In this document: piece after piece, positions 46,101-54,740 of the stretch
Layout of the letters: every line of letters starts with the position of its first letter
How positions within the stretch are numbered: position 1 is the stretch's first letter
The notes under the pieces: generated by a model
Seen by the model: only the letters and a program-made list of their open reading frames with translations
Told to the model about the DNA's origin: nothing
Database searches by the model: none
NCBI RefSeq assembly: GCF_016862455.1
Contig: NZ_BOMZ01000088.1
Coordinates: forward strand, 1-64,000
Length of the DNA stretch: 64,000 nucleotides
Direction of reading: 5' to 3'
From: Actinoplanes utahensis
GTDB taxonomy: Bacteria; Actinomycetota; Actinomycetes; Mycobacteriales; Micromonosporaceae
Position numbers and translations under genes: made by a program

Positions 46101-49100
46101 GTCGCCCCGATCAGCTCCTGCACCGGCAGCCGGCGGCCCTGCTGGGCGGCGGACGCCCGGAGCATCGCGGCCTCGGCCGCGGCGGCGCCGCTCGGCTGCA
46201 TCTCGTCGACGGCGTTCATCACGTCGGCGGCCGAGGCGCGCTGCAGCCGGGCGTCCCAGACCCGGAACTCCTCGACCAGGTGGTCGCGGGCGTCGGCGTC
46301 GAGGGGGGCGAGCCGGGCGTCCTCGCGGATCACGGTGTCCGCCCAGGACCGGAACAGCGACCGGCCGAGCACCGGCAGGATCTGCTCGACGGCCAGATCA
46401 TGCTCGGCGCAGAAGTCCACGACCTCGCCCAGCCCGTGCTCGGCGAGCACGGCGCGGGCCTCCTGGTACTCGAACCACTCCTGCTGGCCCTCGCCGTCGT
46501 CGAGCAGCGCCTGGATCAGCTCCCGGGCGTGGCCGTAGTCGTCCAGCGCGGTGGTGAGCGCCGCGTGCCGGCGCGGCGCGAACGCGCGCAGGATCCAGTC
46601 GCGGGCGGCCTGCCATTCGGCGACCCGGGTCGGCAGGACGTCGGTGGGCCGGGCCGTGCGCAGCGCCTGGACCTGGCCGGCGGTGAGCGCGGTGTCCACC
46701 CCGACCCGGATGCGCCGGGCCTCGGAGGTCCACGCCATCGCGGTGGCCAGCGCCTCCACGTCGGTCTGGGTGCCCCGGTACGCGTCCCCGAGCACCTTGG
46801 CGTATTCGGCGTTGTTGGCCGACAGGGCCGCCGCGGCGTCGGCGGCGCTCTCCCGCAGCAGCCCGATGGCCGCCGACTCGGCGAGCGTGAAGTCCCGCCC
46901 GCCCGCCGCGCTGTACGCCTGCACCAGTTCCGACGCCGCCGTGAGCGGCTCCACGTGGGCCCGCAGCCAGGTGACCGCGTCGTGGATCGGCCCGGCCGCC
47001 AGTTGGGGGCGCGGCGCCGGCTCGGGTGGCGGCCGCAGGGCGGCGGTCCACCTGTCGAACTCCTTGCGGGCCTCGGTGACGATCCGGATGATCGCGCTGT
47101 TCGGGGTGGCGGCGCTGGCCCGTTCGATGACCGCGGGCAGGGCCTCCGGCGGGGTCACCCGCAGCACCTCGTCGGCGGTGCCGAGGGCCCGCCGGATGGC
47201 GTCGAAGTCGGTGTCCAGGTGCTGCCAGTGCCGGCCCAGGGCGCGGGCGTGCCGACGCTCGGCCTCCTCGAGCTCGTTCAGCGCCTTCTTCCACGCGGCG
47301 GCGCTGGCCAGGTTCGCCACCGCCTGCTTGCGCTTGACGTCCGGCCGGGCGATCTCGGCGGCCGCCTTCCGGTCCCGCCGGTACGGCGCCCGCAGTTTCC
47401 GGACCCCCTTGTGCACGTTGGCGAACCGGTCCGCCAGCTCGTCCACCGGATGGGCCAGCGCCGCCTCGTTGAAGTGCTCCCGCGCCTTCGCCTCGGCGAT
47501 CTTGACGACCTCGACGGCCCGTTGCAGCACCCGGGCGGCGGTGTGCGCGGCGGCCATCCCGGCGGCGTCGAACCAGGCCGCCTCCGGTTTGTCCCCCCGG
47601 GACAGCAGGTCCACGATGGCGGCGACCCGGCCGATGTCGGAGAACGCCACCACGTTCGGCAGCCCGAGCCGGGCGGTGACCCGGTCCAGGCTGTGCTGGT
47701 GCTGTTCCAGCCGGTCGGCCTCCTCGGCGAACCGCCGGGCCAGCCCCCGGGACTGGGCCGCGGTCAGGGGCAGCATCTCCACCGGAGGCGGGTCCAGGTG
47801 CGCCAGGTTCGGCACGATCGGCAGCTTGGCCGGTGACGGCAGCGCCGACCAGCTGACCCCGGCCCGGGCGCGGACCGCCTCCTCGGCCTGGTTCAGCGAC
47901 GTGAGGTGACGCAGCAGCCCTTCGGCGGCGCGGGCCACCGGTTCCAGGCTGTCCAGCAGCAGCCACGCGTCGGCGGCCTCGGCCGGGCGGCGGGCGGCAT
48001 GCCCGATCAGCGTGGTCAGCGCGATCGCGTCGGCCAGGTGCCGGATCCGGAACGCCGCCGCGACCGGGTCCTGGGTGGACGCCTCGACCAGGTTCTCCAG
48101 CGACGTCCGCGCCTGGTGCAGGCGGGCGTCGAGCCGGTTGCGGTCGATCACGTCGCGCCACAGGAAGTCGTCGCCGCGCAGCGCCGGGCGCCAGGCACGG
48201 CCGAGCCGGTCGGCGGCGTCGCGCACCTGCTGCAGCGACTGGGTGGTCAGCGGGATCGGCAGCACCTGCGGCACCGGCGCGGCCGGCACGTCGGTCATCT
48301 GCGCGCACATGCCGAGCACGTCGTGCAGCCGGTGGCCGAGCGGCTCGCGTACCTCGTTCATCGCCTCGGCGTACGCGTTCAGCCGTTCCCGGTGCTCGCG
48401 CAACTCCTGCCGCTCGTCGGTGGACAGTCCCGGCGGGGGCAGCGGAATGAAGTCGAGGGCCGCCGCCAGGGTGGCCGCGACCTGGTCCCGGCCGATCCGG
48501 TCACCGTGCAGTTCGAGCAGGTAGTCGTCGAGGCCCGCATGCGCCAGCCGGTCCTTGACCACGTCCAGGGAGGCGGCCTTCTCGGAGACCAGCAGCACCC
48601 GTTTCCCGGCATGGATCAGCGCCGCGATCATGTTGGCGACGGTCTGCGACTTGCCGGTGCCCGGCGCGCCTCGCATCACGAAACTGCGCCCCGCCAGCAC
48701 CGCTGACACGCAGGCCCGCTGGGCGGCGTCCGCGTCCAGGACCAGCGGCACGTCGTCGGGCGACGCCACGTCGTCGATCCGGCGGGGCGTCACCGGCTCG
48801 AACTTGAACGCGTCGATCTGTGACCGCGCCTCGGTGGCGAGGGCCCGCACGACCGGATGCGCGAGGATCTGCCGCTCGTTGTCGACCAGGTCGTGGTAGA
48901 CCACCTCGCGGTGCACGGTGAACCGGGACAGCACGATCGCCTCGTCGGTCCGCCACTCCGGGTGCTCGCTGATCGCGGCGTCCAGCCGGGCCCAGAAGAC
49001 CGTGACGTCCAGTCCGGTCAGGCTCTCCACGCCGGGCAGCTCGACACCGTGCCGGCGCAGGGTCACCGAGAGGGCCGGGTTGACCATCGGGTCCTCGGCC

Positions 49101-49582
49101 CGGGCACGCAGCCGCGGGTAGTCGAGCGGATCCGAGTCGACCAGGTCGACCGGCAGCAGCAGGATCGGGCTGGCGTACTCCCGCAGGTCGTCGTGCCAGT
49201 GCAGAGTTCCCAGCGCCAGGTAGAGGGTGGACAGCCCGTACTCCAGCTGATCGCGGTGGTCGATCCGCCGCAACGCCCGCAGCGTGGTGTCCATGTCGGC
49301 ATCGGCCATCGCCGTCTGGAACGCGCTCGCCGCCCGCGGCCGCGGGCCCTCCGCCTGCTCCTCGGCGCCGAGGAAGCCGCATTCACGCCCCTGCTGCAAC
49401 GCTTCCAGGACACTGCGCGGCGACGGGCTGTCGATCGCGACCACGCCCGGCGACTCCGGATCCACATGGATCAGCGGGTTGGCGGCGGTGAGGTCCAGCA
49501 GACCGGCACGCCAGGACTCGAGCACTCCCCGGACACGCGCGTCCGGCCGTCCGGTCAGCCCGTCAGCATCATCCCACCGCAT
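43169..49582 (-). CDS. Giant DUF4011-SF1 helicase-Vsr-like nuclease protein
   Basis: A 2137-residue protein. A DUF4011-type N-terminal region (about 15-290) leads into an SF1 helicase with Walker A GAPGTGKS at 305-312 and motif II FDVVIIDEAS with Asp1195, then GDDRQLTALP. A Vsr/DUF559-like nuclease follows at about 1447-1545: FEDSVRDTIRSWG, FRIDLAV, and GIECDG with Glu1495. A low-complexity acidic linker, five FERI-type repeats (about 1727-1834) and a Pro/Val-rich stretch lead to a DUF3320-like C terminus at about 1948-2110. Proteins with DUF4011, helicase and Vsr domains have been reported as anti-phage genes (from memory, the hhe type). The start ATG is preceded directly by the palindrome TGGAACATTCCA. 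Confidence 0.88.
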   Translation of the reverse strand: MRWDDADGLTGRPDARVRGVLESWRAGLLDLTAANPLIHVDPESPGVVAIDSPSPRSVLEALQQGRECGFLGAEEQAEGPRPRAASAFQTAMADADMDTTLRALRRIDHRDQLEYGLSTLYLALGTLHWHDDLREYASPILLLPVDLVDSDPLDYPRLRARAEDPMVNPALSVTLRRHGVELPGVESLTGLDVTVFWARLDAAISEHPEWRTDEAIVLSRFTVHREVVYHDLVDNERQILAHPVVRALATEARSQIDAFKFEPVTPRRIDDVASPDDVPLVLDADAAQRACVSAVLAGRSFVMRGAPGTGKSQTVANMIAALIHAGKRVLLVSEKAASLDVVKDRLAHAGLDDYLLELHGDRIGRDQVAATLAAALDFIPLPPPGLSTDERQELREHRERLNAYAEAMNEVREPLGHRLHDVLGMCAQMTDVPAAPVPQVLPIPLTTQSLQQVRDAADRLGRAWRPALRGDDFLWRDVIDRNRLDARLHQARTSLENLVEASTQDPVAAAFRIRHLADAIALTTLIGHAARRPAEAADAWLLLDSLEPVARAAEGLLRHLTSLNQAEEAVRARAGVSWSALPSPAKLPIVPNLAHLDPPPVEMLPLTAAQSRGLARRFAEEADRLEQHQHSLDRVTARLGLPNVVAFSDIGRVAAIVDLLSRGDKPEAAWFDAAGMAAAHTAARVLQRAVEVVKIAEAKAREHFNEAALAHPVDELADRFANVHKGVRKLRAPYRRDRKAAAEIARPDVKRKQAVANLASAAAWKKALNELEEAERRHARALGRHWQHLDTDFDAIRRALGTADEVLRVTPPEALPAVIERASAATPNSAIIRIVTEARKEFDRWTAALRPPPEPAPRPQLAAGPIHDAVTWLRAHVEPLTAASELVQAYSAAGGRDFTLAESAAIGLLRESAADAAAALSANNAEYAKVLGDAYRGTQTDVEALATAMAWTSEARRIRVGVDTALTAGQVQALRTARPTDVLPTRVAEWQAARDWILRAFAPRRHAALTTALDDYGHARELIQALLDDGEGQQEWFEYQEARAVLAEHGLGEVVDFCAEHDLAVEQILPVLGRSLFRSWADTVIREDARLAPLDADARDHLVEEFRVWDARLQRASAADVMNAVDEMQPSGAAAAEAAMLRASAAQQGRRLPVQELIGATRHATLAVKPCFLTVPADVSRLVPADLTFDVVIIDEASRVPIADAITCVYRGASFVVVGDDRQLTALPTPGDERSILDLAMSCAAFPVLDLGTHYRSRHESLIAFANHSFYQGQLNTFPPAGPAGPDTGVQMFPAEPGHGDDGLAAMVAGRVAHHFVTRPELSLGVIAGTPGLAALIEMAVADMVVPPDDDRLRGFFVKDVETVQGDERDVIILAVGADLGGFDGPDGWRRLNVASTRACRRIEVVSSVRARDLPDTEELRPLAGYLDYATRGETALGLEDPRPEAQTPFEDSVRDTIRSWGYRVRTRVGTGAFRIDLAVRRSPRRNAPFALGIECDGTTYDSAPAARDRDRLREQVLQSLGWRLHRIWGTAWYLDREREEQRLRDAIEAALAQFPPEEQVPELDGGAVPAAPVEQPAVTAEVAEEREPVTIVETFEGYAAAEPAIEEESSPAFAAAVIADIMDVAEPEYAPVEAAAEEEYVPVEAAAEEEYVPVDAIADLEEEAAEAIALDDDLLEEEAHLLEEEIAAEETDAYLAGAGDFEQHTAEKWPGVPQEWAEEYRTPEPEVAEPHVRPALFERVGRNNLLADLDDEEPRVRPATFERITRNELLEEYDEDDSRVRPAVFERITRTETTTEITEEPRVTRAVFERVTRETTEIVEEPRVAPAAFERVSRSVEGLPTADPVFVAPVAPVTPPVVAVAPVAPVAPVVPVAAVVPVVVAEPSPAAAVEEVPETPARKSVKASAGTPGAAGRKSTARKKTPAAAHHGPQEWAHPYRKAKLPALPHGATVTDPESRTKIAEAIRRIAASEGPVHISLVLQRMREEWALARITRQARAVIDAEIEAQVKKHRVTWADEFLGDPGQIVPPVRLKAPGVARKADQIADTELRVAIEHLAMDAGAIDVDGLLAATGKLFGWAARRSTELDGRLTGLIADLVAEGRLTRREDGLSAAHDLPDPLSLPRHSAAKAPAKRVRA

Positions 49583-49764
49583 TGGAACATTCCAGCAAGC
49601 AGAGGGGTGTCAGCGTGGCGATTTGCCGGGTTAATCCGACCTATCCGGCCACCAAAACCCCTTTGAGCTTCCTAAAATCCCCCAAACCGGAGGAAAGCTC
49701 CTCTCCAGGCTGATCTTTCCCCCAAACCTTCCCGGGTACGCCGTACGCCGCCCCGGCACGTGGG

Positions 49765-51843
49765 TCAGTCCCAGCTGGGGACCCAGAACTGCCAGTCGGC
49801 GGGCGCCGGGGGCCAGGCGGGGTCGGGGCGCCAGCCGTCGGGCGGGTACCAGCCGGAGGGCGGAGTGGGCCAGCCGGCCGGGACCACGAACCTGATGCCG
49901 GTCGGGGCGGGCGGGATGGGCGGGTGCGGGTTCGCGGCGTCCGGGGCCCCGGAGACCGGGTTGAGGCCGGCCAGGGCGCCCGAGTTGGCTTTCACCACGG
50001 CGGCCAGGGCCGGGATCACCGTGGTCTCGGCGATGGCGTGGTCGTTGCCGACGCCGGGCGCGGGGCTCACCGGACCGGCCGGCCCGGCCGACCGGTTCAG
50101 CGGATCGGTCGCCAGGCCACCCGGGCCTTCGATCTGCGGGACCGGAGTGGTGGCGGTACCGGATGCGGCGTGCCGGCCGGAGCCGGTCGCGGCGAGCGAG
50201 CCGGCGGACGGCACGTTCGGCACGCCGCCGCTGGCCGCCGACCAGCTGGGCACCCCGCCGGTCCCTGCCCGGTTCGGCGCGTCGTCACCCGTGGCCGCCC
50301 AGCTCGGCGGGTTCTCCCCGGCGGCCGCGAGGGTCGGCGGGTTCTCGCTGGGCCCGGCCCAGGCGGGTGTGGTGTCGCCCGTGGACCAGCCGAGGCGGCC
50401 GTCAGCGGCCGCCCAGCCCGGCACGGCGGCGTCCAGCCCGGACTGACCCGGCCCGCCGCCCGCGGCGGCCCGGCCCGGACCGGAACCGGAACCGGTCGCG
50501 AACGCCCCCGACCCGGCGGAGAACGCGCCGGCGGCGGACTGACCCGAACCGGAACCGGTCGCGAACGCCCCCGACCCGGCGGAGAACGCGCCGGCGGCGG
50601 ACTGACCCGGGAACTGATCGAAGGACTGCTGCGCGGGTGCGCCGAGAGAGGAGGCGAACGTCGACGGGAAGGACGACGAACCGCCGGCGCCCGGCGGGAC
50701 GGACGTGGCCGGCGGGACCGGCGCCGACGGCGGCAGCGGGGTGGTCGCCGGGGCCGGCGTGACCGCCGGATTGGTGCTGGCCGGGGCCGCCCAGCTGGGC
50801 AGGGCGTCGCCGCTCACCCAGTTCGGCACCAGGCCACCGGAGGCGGGACCGCCGGACATCACCCCGGCGGAACCGGGACCACCCGGCAGCGCGCCACCGG
50901 AACCAGGCCCACCGGAGAACGGGGCGCCCGAGGTCGGGACCGCGGGGGCCGGGACGCCGGGGGCGCCGCCGGGAACCACCGGGCCCGGCGTGACCGGTCC
51001 CGTGGCGGCCACGCCGGGGGACGGGACACTCGCCGTGCCGCGGCCCGGGGCGCCACCGGCCGCCGGGCGCTGCGCCGGGCCCTGCCAGCTCTCCGGCAGG
51101 TCCTGGACGCGGGCCACGTAGAGCATGACCTCGCTCTTGCCGCTGTTGCCGCTGTTGCCGCGGACGATCGCGCGGGCCGCGGTGACCAGACCCTGTTCGG
51201 CCATGTGGCGCAGGGCCGGCAGCAGTTCGCCGCTCATCTTGGGGCTGAGGTCACCGACCCGGGCGTCGCCGATGCGGACCTCGACGAGGTGGTCGGCCAT
51301 CTCGTGCAGGGTGACGTAGGCCCAGCATTCGCCCTCCGGGCGCAGCAGCGGCACCAGCGTGTCCAGGTTCTGCTGCTGGCCGACGACCTGGACGGCGGAG
51401 CCGGACGGCAGCAGCCGGTGCTCCTGGACGGGGGCCGCGTTGGCCGGGACGATCATGTGCGGTTCGGCCAGGTCGAGGCGGATGGTGCTGTCGAAGGCGG
51501 CGGGCCGGCCGTCGGCCGCGCCCCATTCCCGGCCGGTGATCCGGGCGTTGACCTCGGGGACGAGGCCGCGGGCGGTGAGGTCGGAGAGGACCCCGACGTA
51601 CCGGGCGGCCTCGGCCCGGGGCAGGTGGCCGAGCAGGCTGGAGCCGGACCAGACGCCGACCGCGTTCCGGTCGTGCCGGTTGTTGCGGTCGGGGATGAGC
51701 TGGACGGGGAGGGTCATGTCGGTTCCACGCGGGTCGAAGTCGCCGCCGAAGAGAGCACGTATCGCTTTCGCGTAGTGCGTCTCGCCGACCACCTCGGCAC
51801 TTGCCCAGCCCGCTTGTCCCCAGAGGGGGAACCGATTCGCCAC
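49765..51843 (-). CDS. HIRAN-like domain protein with long disordered region
   Basis: A 692-residue protein. The first 110 residues look like a HIRAN domain (VVGETHYAKAIRALFGG, then VQLIPDRNNRHDRNAVGVW), a fold that binds DNA ends. A second beta-rich domain reaches about residue 250. About 380 residues of Gly/Ala/Pro/Ser-rich sequence follow, including a 21-residue duplication. The C terminus is a Trp/Pro-rich block, PTPPSGWYPPDGWRPDPAWP, seen on other actinobacterial proteins. It precedes the giant helicase on the same strand with a 182-base gap. The shared DNA theme is suggestive; co-function is inference. Confidence 0.78.
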   Translation of the reverse strand: MANRFPLWGQAGWASAEVVGETHYAKAIRALFGGDFDPRGTDMTLPVQLIPDRNNRHDRNAVGVWSGSSLLGHLPRAEAARYVGVLSDLTARGLVPEVNARITGREWGAADGRPAAFDSTIRLDLAEPHMIVPANAAPVQEHRLLPSGSAVQVVGQQQNLDTLVPLLRPEGECWAYVTLHEMADHLVEVRIGDARVGDLSPKMSGELLPALRHMAEQGLVTAARAIVRGNSGNSGKSEVMLYVARVQDLPESWQGPAQRPAAGGAPGRGTASVPSPGVAATGPVTPGPVVPGGAPGVPAPAVPTSGAPFSGGPGSGGALPGGPGSAGVMSGGPASGGLVPNWVSGDALPSWAAPASTNPAVTPAPATTPLPPSAPVPPATSVPPGAGGSSSFPSTFASSLGAPAQQSFDQFPGQSAAGAFSAGSGAFATGSGSGQSAAGAFSAGSGAFATGSGSGPGRAAAGGGPGQSGLDAAVPGWAAADGRLGWSTGDTTPAWAGPSENPPTLAAAGENPPSWAATGDDAPNRAGTGGVPSWSAASGGVPNVPSAGSLAATGSGRHAASGTATTPVPQIEGPGGLATDPLNRSAGPAGPVSPAPGVGNDHAIAETTVIPALAAVVKANSGALAGLNPVSGAPDAANPHPPIPPAPTGIRFVVPAGWPTPPSGWYPPDGWRPDPAWPPAPADWQFWVPSWD
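50482..50607 (-). repeat. 63-bp tandem duplication inside the HIRAN-like gene
   Basis: Two copies of a 63-base unit encode two nearly identical 21-residue blocks (AAGAFSAGSGAFATGSGSG). The period is exact at 50491 and 50554, so the frame is kept. It looks like recent slippage in the disordered linker. Confidence 0.8.
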
Positions 51844-51968
51844 ACGGGAACGCTAGTGTCTGCTTTCCGTCAGTGACCTCACCCGTACGGACGAGGGCGA
51901 TCAACCGTACGTTCCGTATCCACTCCGTTCACCTGAGCGACTGAATCGTCGTTCAGTTCCGGGCTATA

Positions 51969-51998
51969 CCCGGCGACCCGTACGAAAAGGTCGCCGGG
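51969..51998 (-). terminator. Terminator of the oxidoreductase gene
   Basis: CCCGGCGACC and GGTCGCCGGG form a perfect 10-bp stem around a 10-base loop, just past the stop at 52015. Confidence 0.65.
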
Positions 51999-52014
51999 AT
52001 GTCTTGAATCCCGG

Positions 52015-53013
52015 TTAACCCACCTTGACCACCATCTTGCCGGTGTTCTCGCCCCGCAGCAGTCCGAGGAACGCCTCGGGGGCGTTCTCCAGACCCTCGA
52101 CGACGGTCTCCCGGGCGGTGATCTTCCCGGCGCGCAGCCAGCCGCCCACCTCGGCGATGAAGTCGGGCATCCGGTGCGAGTGGTTGCCGACCAGGAACCC
52201 GCGCAGGTTGATCTCCTTGCCGATGGTGGAGGCCAGGTTGCGCGGCGCGGCCGGCGGGGCGGTGTCGTTGTACTGCGCGATGGCGCCGCACATGGCGATC
52301 CGGCCGTACTTGTTCATCACGCTGATCGCGGCTTCCAGATGGTCGCCGCCGACGTTGTCGAAGTAGACGTCGACACCGTCCGGCGCCGCGGCCTTGAGCT
52401 GCTCGCGGACCGGCGCGTCCTTGTAGTTGAAGGCCGCGTCGAAGCCGAGGTCCTCGGTGAGGTGCCGGGTCTTCTCCGCGGAGCCGGCGCTGCCGATGAC
52501 CCGCTTCGCGCCGCGCAGCCGGGCGATCTGGCCGACGACGCTGCCGACCGCGCCGGCCGCGCCGGAGACGAACACGGTCTCCCCCTCACGGAACCGGGCG
52601 ATGTCGAGCAGCCCGGCGTAGGCGGTGAGCCCGGTCATGCCGAGCAGGCCCAGGTAGGCGGAGAGGGTCGGCGCGGCGGCCGGGTCGACGACGCGCACCC
52701 GCTCGGCGTCGGACACCGCGAACTCACGCCAGCCCAGGTTGTGCACGACATGGGCGCCGACCGGGACGGCCTCGGCGTTCGACGCGACGACCTCGCCGAC
52801 CGCGCCGCCGTCGAGCGGCGCCCCCACCTGGAACGGCGGCATGTAGGACTTCACATCGTTCATCCGGCCGCGCATGTAGGGGTCGACGGACATGTAGATG
52901 TTGCGGATCAGCACCTGGCCGGGGCCGGGTTCGGGCGTCGCGGTCTCGGCGATCTCGAAGGTCTCGGCGGTGGGCCAGCCGACCGGGCGGGACGCGAGGC
53001 GGATCTCTTTCAT
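52015..53013 (-). CDS. NADP-dependent oxidoreductase, MDR family (CurA-like)
   Basis: A 332-residue medium-chain reductase without zinc ligands, of the group that reduces double bonds of enones and prostaglandin-like compounds. The N-terminal domain is seen as IRNIYMSVDPYMRGRM, and the Rossmann motif is VFVSGAAGAVGSVVGQIA. AAGGAG lies 6 bases before the ATG at 53013; an in-frame start at 53091 gives a non-conserved extension. It diverges from a TetR gene, with inverted repeats in between, so it is probably under that repressor. Confidence 0.93.
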   Translation of the reverse strand: MKEIRLASRPVGWPTAETFEIAETATPEPGPGQVLIRNIYMSVDPYMRGRMNDVKSYMPPFQVGAPLDGGAVGEVVASNAEAVPVGAHVVHNLGWREFAVSDAERVRVVDPAAAPTLSAYLGLLGMTGLTAYAGLLDIARFREGETVFVSGAAGAVGSVVGQIARLRGAKRVIGSAGSAEKTRHLTEDLGFDAAFNYKDAPVREQLKAAAPDGVDVYFDNVGGDHLEAAISVMNKYGRIAMCGAIAQYNDTAPPAAPRNLASTIGKEINLRGFLVGNHSHRMPDFIAEVGGWLRAGKITARETVVEGLENAPEAFLGLLRGENTGKMVVKVG

Positions 53014-53090
53014 GCGGTGCTCCTTCTGACCAGCGTGTGGACTTCGGCGAACGGTCCGCCCGACGTCCACACAACGCGTGGGTGACGGCA

Positions 53091-53128
53091 TGTCGTTCGC
53101 AATCGACAGTATGTCGAAAAAGTCGACA
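53091..53128. promoter_or_regulatory. Two inverted repeats, probable TetR operators
   Basis: TGTCG-N8-CGACA at 53091-53108 and TGTCGA-AAAAG-TCGACA at 53112-53128 share the half-site TGTCG. They fill the gap between the divergent oxidoreductase and TetR genes. Confidence 0.65.
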
Positions 53129-53146
53129 CCGCGTTAGTGTGTCGGT

Positions 53147-53782
53147 ATGAGCACACTCCCCGGCCGGCGTCGCGGGCCCAGCAAGGGCGACCGCCGCGAG
53201 CAGGCGATCCTGGAGACGGCCCGGGCCCTGCTCGCCCGCAAACCCCTCGCCGACATCACCATCGACGAGCTGGCCGCCGGGGCGGAGATCTCCCGGTCGA
53301 GTTTCTACTTCTACTTCGACTCCAAGCTCGCCGTCGTGGTGGCCCTGCTGCACGGCATCACCGGTGAGCTGGGGCGGGACGCCGGCCCGTGGCTCGACGG
53401 CGACGGCCCGGACGCGGAGTCGCTGCGCGCCGCGCTGTCCGCGCTGGCCGTGCTCTGGCGCGACCAGGGCCGGCTGCTGACCGGCGCGTTCGCCGCCGCG
53501 CCCGGCTGCCCGCCGCTGGCGCAGTGGCGCGACGGTCTGCGGGCCGCGCACGTGGACCGGCTGGCCGCCCGCATCGAGCGGGACCGGGCGGCCGGGCGCG
53601 CCCCGGCCGGGCCCGCGCCACGGGTGCTGGCCGGCCTGATCGACGACCTCCGGACGGCCGCGTTCGCCGGCACCGCCGATCCGGAAGCGCTGGTGGACGA
53701 CCTGGTGACCGTCGAGTTGCGGATGATCTACGGCGATTTCGGCGGATCACCACTCGGCCGGGTGATCCGGCAGGCACCCTGA
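53147..53782 (+). CDS. TetR-family regulator divergent from the oxidoreductase
   Basis: A 211-residue TetR repressor. Helix-turn-helix: ILETARALLARKPLADITIDELAA, EISRSSFYFYFDSK. The C-terminal domain is of the EthR-like length and composition. It diverges from the CurA-like reductase, and palindromes lie directly upstream. It likely senses a small electrophile or lipid-like compound; that is inference from the neighbour. The following gene starts 4 bases after its stop. Confidence 0.9.
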   Translation: MSTLPGRRRGPSKGDRREQAILETARALLARKPLADITIDELAAGAEISRSSFYFYFDSKLAVVVALLHGITGELGRDAGPWLDGDGPDAESLRAALSALAVLWRDQGRLLTGAFAAAPGCPPLAQWRDGLRAAHVDRLAARIERDRAAGRAPAGPAPRVLAGLIDDLRTAAFAGTADPEALVDDLVTVELRMIYGDFGGSPLGRVIRQAP

Positions 53783-53786
53783 GGTC

Positions 53787-54395
53787 ATGCGTATCGGTGT
53801 CATTGGGGCGGGTCGGCTCGGCGGCACTCTGGCCAGGTGGTGCGCCGAGAGCGGGCACGACGTCGCGGTCACCTCGCGGCATCCGGAGCGGCTGCGGGCG
53901 GAGTTCGGCGGCGACGGCTCGCCGCTGCGGGTCATGTCGATCCCGCAGGCGGCGGCGTTCGGCGACGTGGTGATCTTCAGCCCGAACTGGGAGTCCGCGC
54001 ACGAGGCGGTGGAGCTCACCCGCGGCGGGATCACCGACAAGGTCGTCATCGACGCGACCAACCCGGACGTCCCGGACACCGTCTCCGGGCTGGAGACGCT
54101 GATCGACTGGGCGCCGGAGGCCCACTGGGCGAAGGCGTTCAACACCGTCTCGACCGAGGTGCTGAGCCGGCGGCGCGGCCACGACCCGCTGCTCACCGAG
54201 TACGTGTGCACCGATCAGCGGGACGCCCGCGAGGCCACCACGCGGATCATCCGGGATCTCGGGTTCGCCCCGTTCTACGCCGGCGGCCCGCACGCCGCGC
54301 TGCTGACCGAGACCGGCGGCCCGCTGCGGATGCGCGAGGTGGATGTGAAGGACGCCACCGACGTGCTCGCCGAGGCGCTGACCGTCCTGCGCTGA
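53787..54395 (+). CDS. NADP-binding protein of the F420-dependent reductase type
   Basis: A 202-residue protein with a Rossmann fold at the N terminus (RIGVIGAGRLGGTLARWCAESGHDVAVTSRHPE). It matches the NADPH:F420 oxidoreductase-like group (VIDATNPDV, HWAKAFNTV). The enzyme would move hydride between NADPH and F420 or a related substrate; many relatives have unclear partners. It begins 4 bases after the TetR stop, so the two are probably cotranscribed. Confidence 0.87.
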   Translation: MRIGVIGAGRLGGTLARWCAESGHDVAVTSRHPERLRAEFGGDGSPLRVMSIPQAAAFGDVVIFSPNWESAHEAVELTRGGITDKVVIDATNPDVPDTVSGLETLIDWAPEAHWAKAFNTVSTEVLSRRRGHDPLLTEYVCTDQRDAREATTRIIRDLGFAPFYAGGPHAALLTETGGPLRMREVDVKDATDVLAEALTVLR

Positions 54396-54404
54396 CCACC
54401 CGAG

Positions 54405-54485
54405 CGTCCCGCGCCGGCCGGGCGGATCACAGCGCGGGCCGGCCGGGTCACAGCGCCGGCCGGCCGGGTCACAGCGCCGGCCGGA
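54405..54485. repeat. Short 21-bp tandem repeats
   Basis: GCCGGCCGGGTCACAGC-type units recur about three to four times with a 21-base period. The last copy includes the stop of the small minus-strand gene at 54469. Probably slippage in GC-rich spacer. Confidence 0.65.
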
Positions 54486-54648
54486 CCGGCCGGGCCGTGA
54501 TCACCGGGTCGATCGTCCCGTCCGGGGCGGGTGACGCGTCGTCACGGCGCGGGAGGCCGCGGAGCGCCTCCTCCCGCAGCCGCAACCAGGCGGTCTGGGT
54601 GTCGCGAACGGTCGGTGCGGTGGACGTGCCGATGCTGAGGGTCGTCAT
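54469..54648 (-). CDS. 59-residue protein of unknown function
   Basis: A short gene with an ATG at 54648, AAGGAGG placed 7 bases upstream, and strong GC bias at third positions. The product begins TTLSIGTSTAPTVRDTQTAW, has an Arg/Glu/Leu helix (LRLREEALRGLPRR) and ends ITARPVRPAL. It has no signal peptide, cysteine or membrane helix. It diverges from the ArsR gene at 54749. I do not recognise it. Confidence 0.55.
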   Translation of the reverse strand: MTTLSIGTSTAPTVRDTQTAWLRLREEALRGLPRRDDASPAPDGTIDPVITARPVRPAL

Positions 54649-54711
54649 ACCCGGGCCTCCTTGATCAGGACCCGCATCATCGGCGGCCCGTCACCCTTCT
54701 GAAGGATTCCC

Positions 54712-54740
54712 TTGCCCCGGGCTTCGCCGGCCGCTAACGT
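54712..54740 (+). promoter_or_regulatory. Candidate leaderless promoter of the ArsR gene
   Basis: TTGCCC at 54712-54717 and TAACGT at 54735-54740 are 17 bases apart. The ATG lies only 8 bases after the -10 box, which would make the transcript leaderless. Confidence 0.5.

Noticed and set aside
49583-49594. TGGAACATTCCA before the giant helicase as an SOS box
   Set aside because: Actinobacterial LexA boxes have GAAC-N4-GTTC type spacing. This palindrome does not fit, so I report it only as an upstream palindrome.
53358-54293. Minus-strand open frame opposite the TetR and F420-type genes
   Set aside because: Arg/Pro-rich antisense shadow of two well-supported genes.
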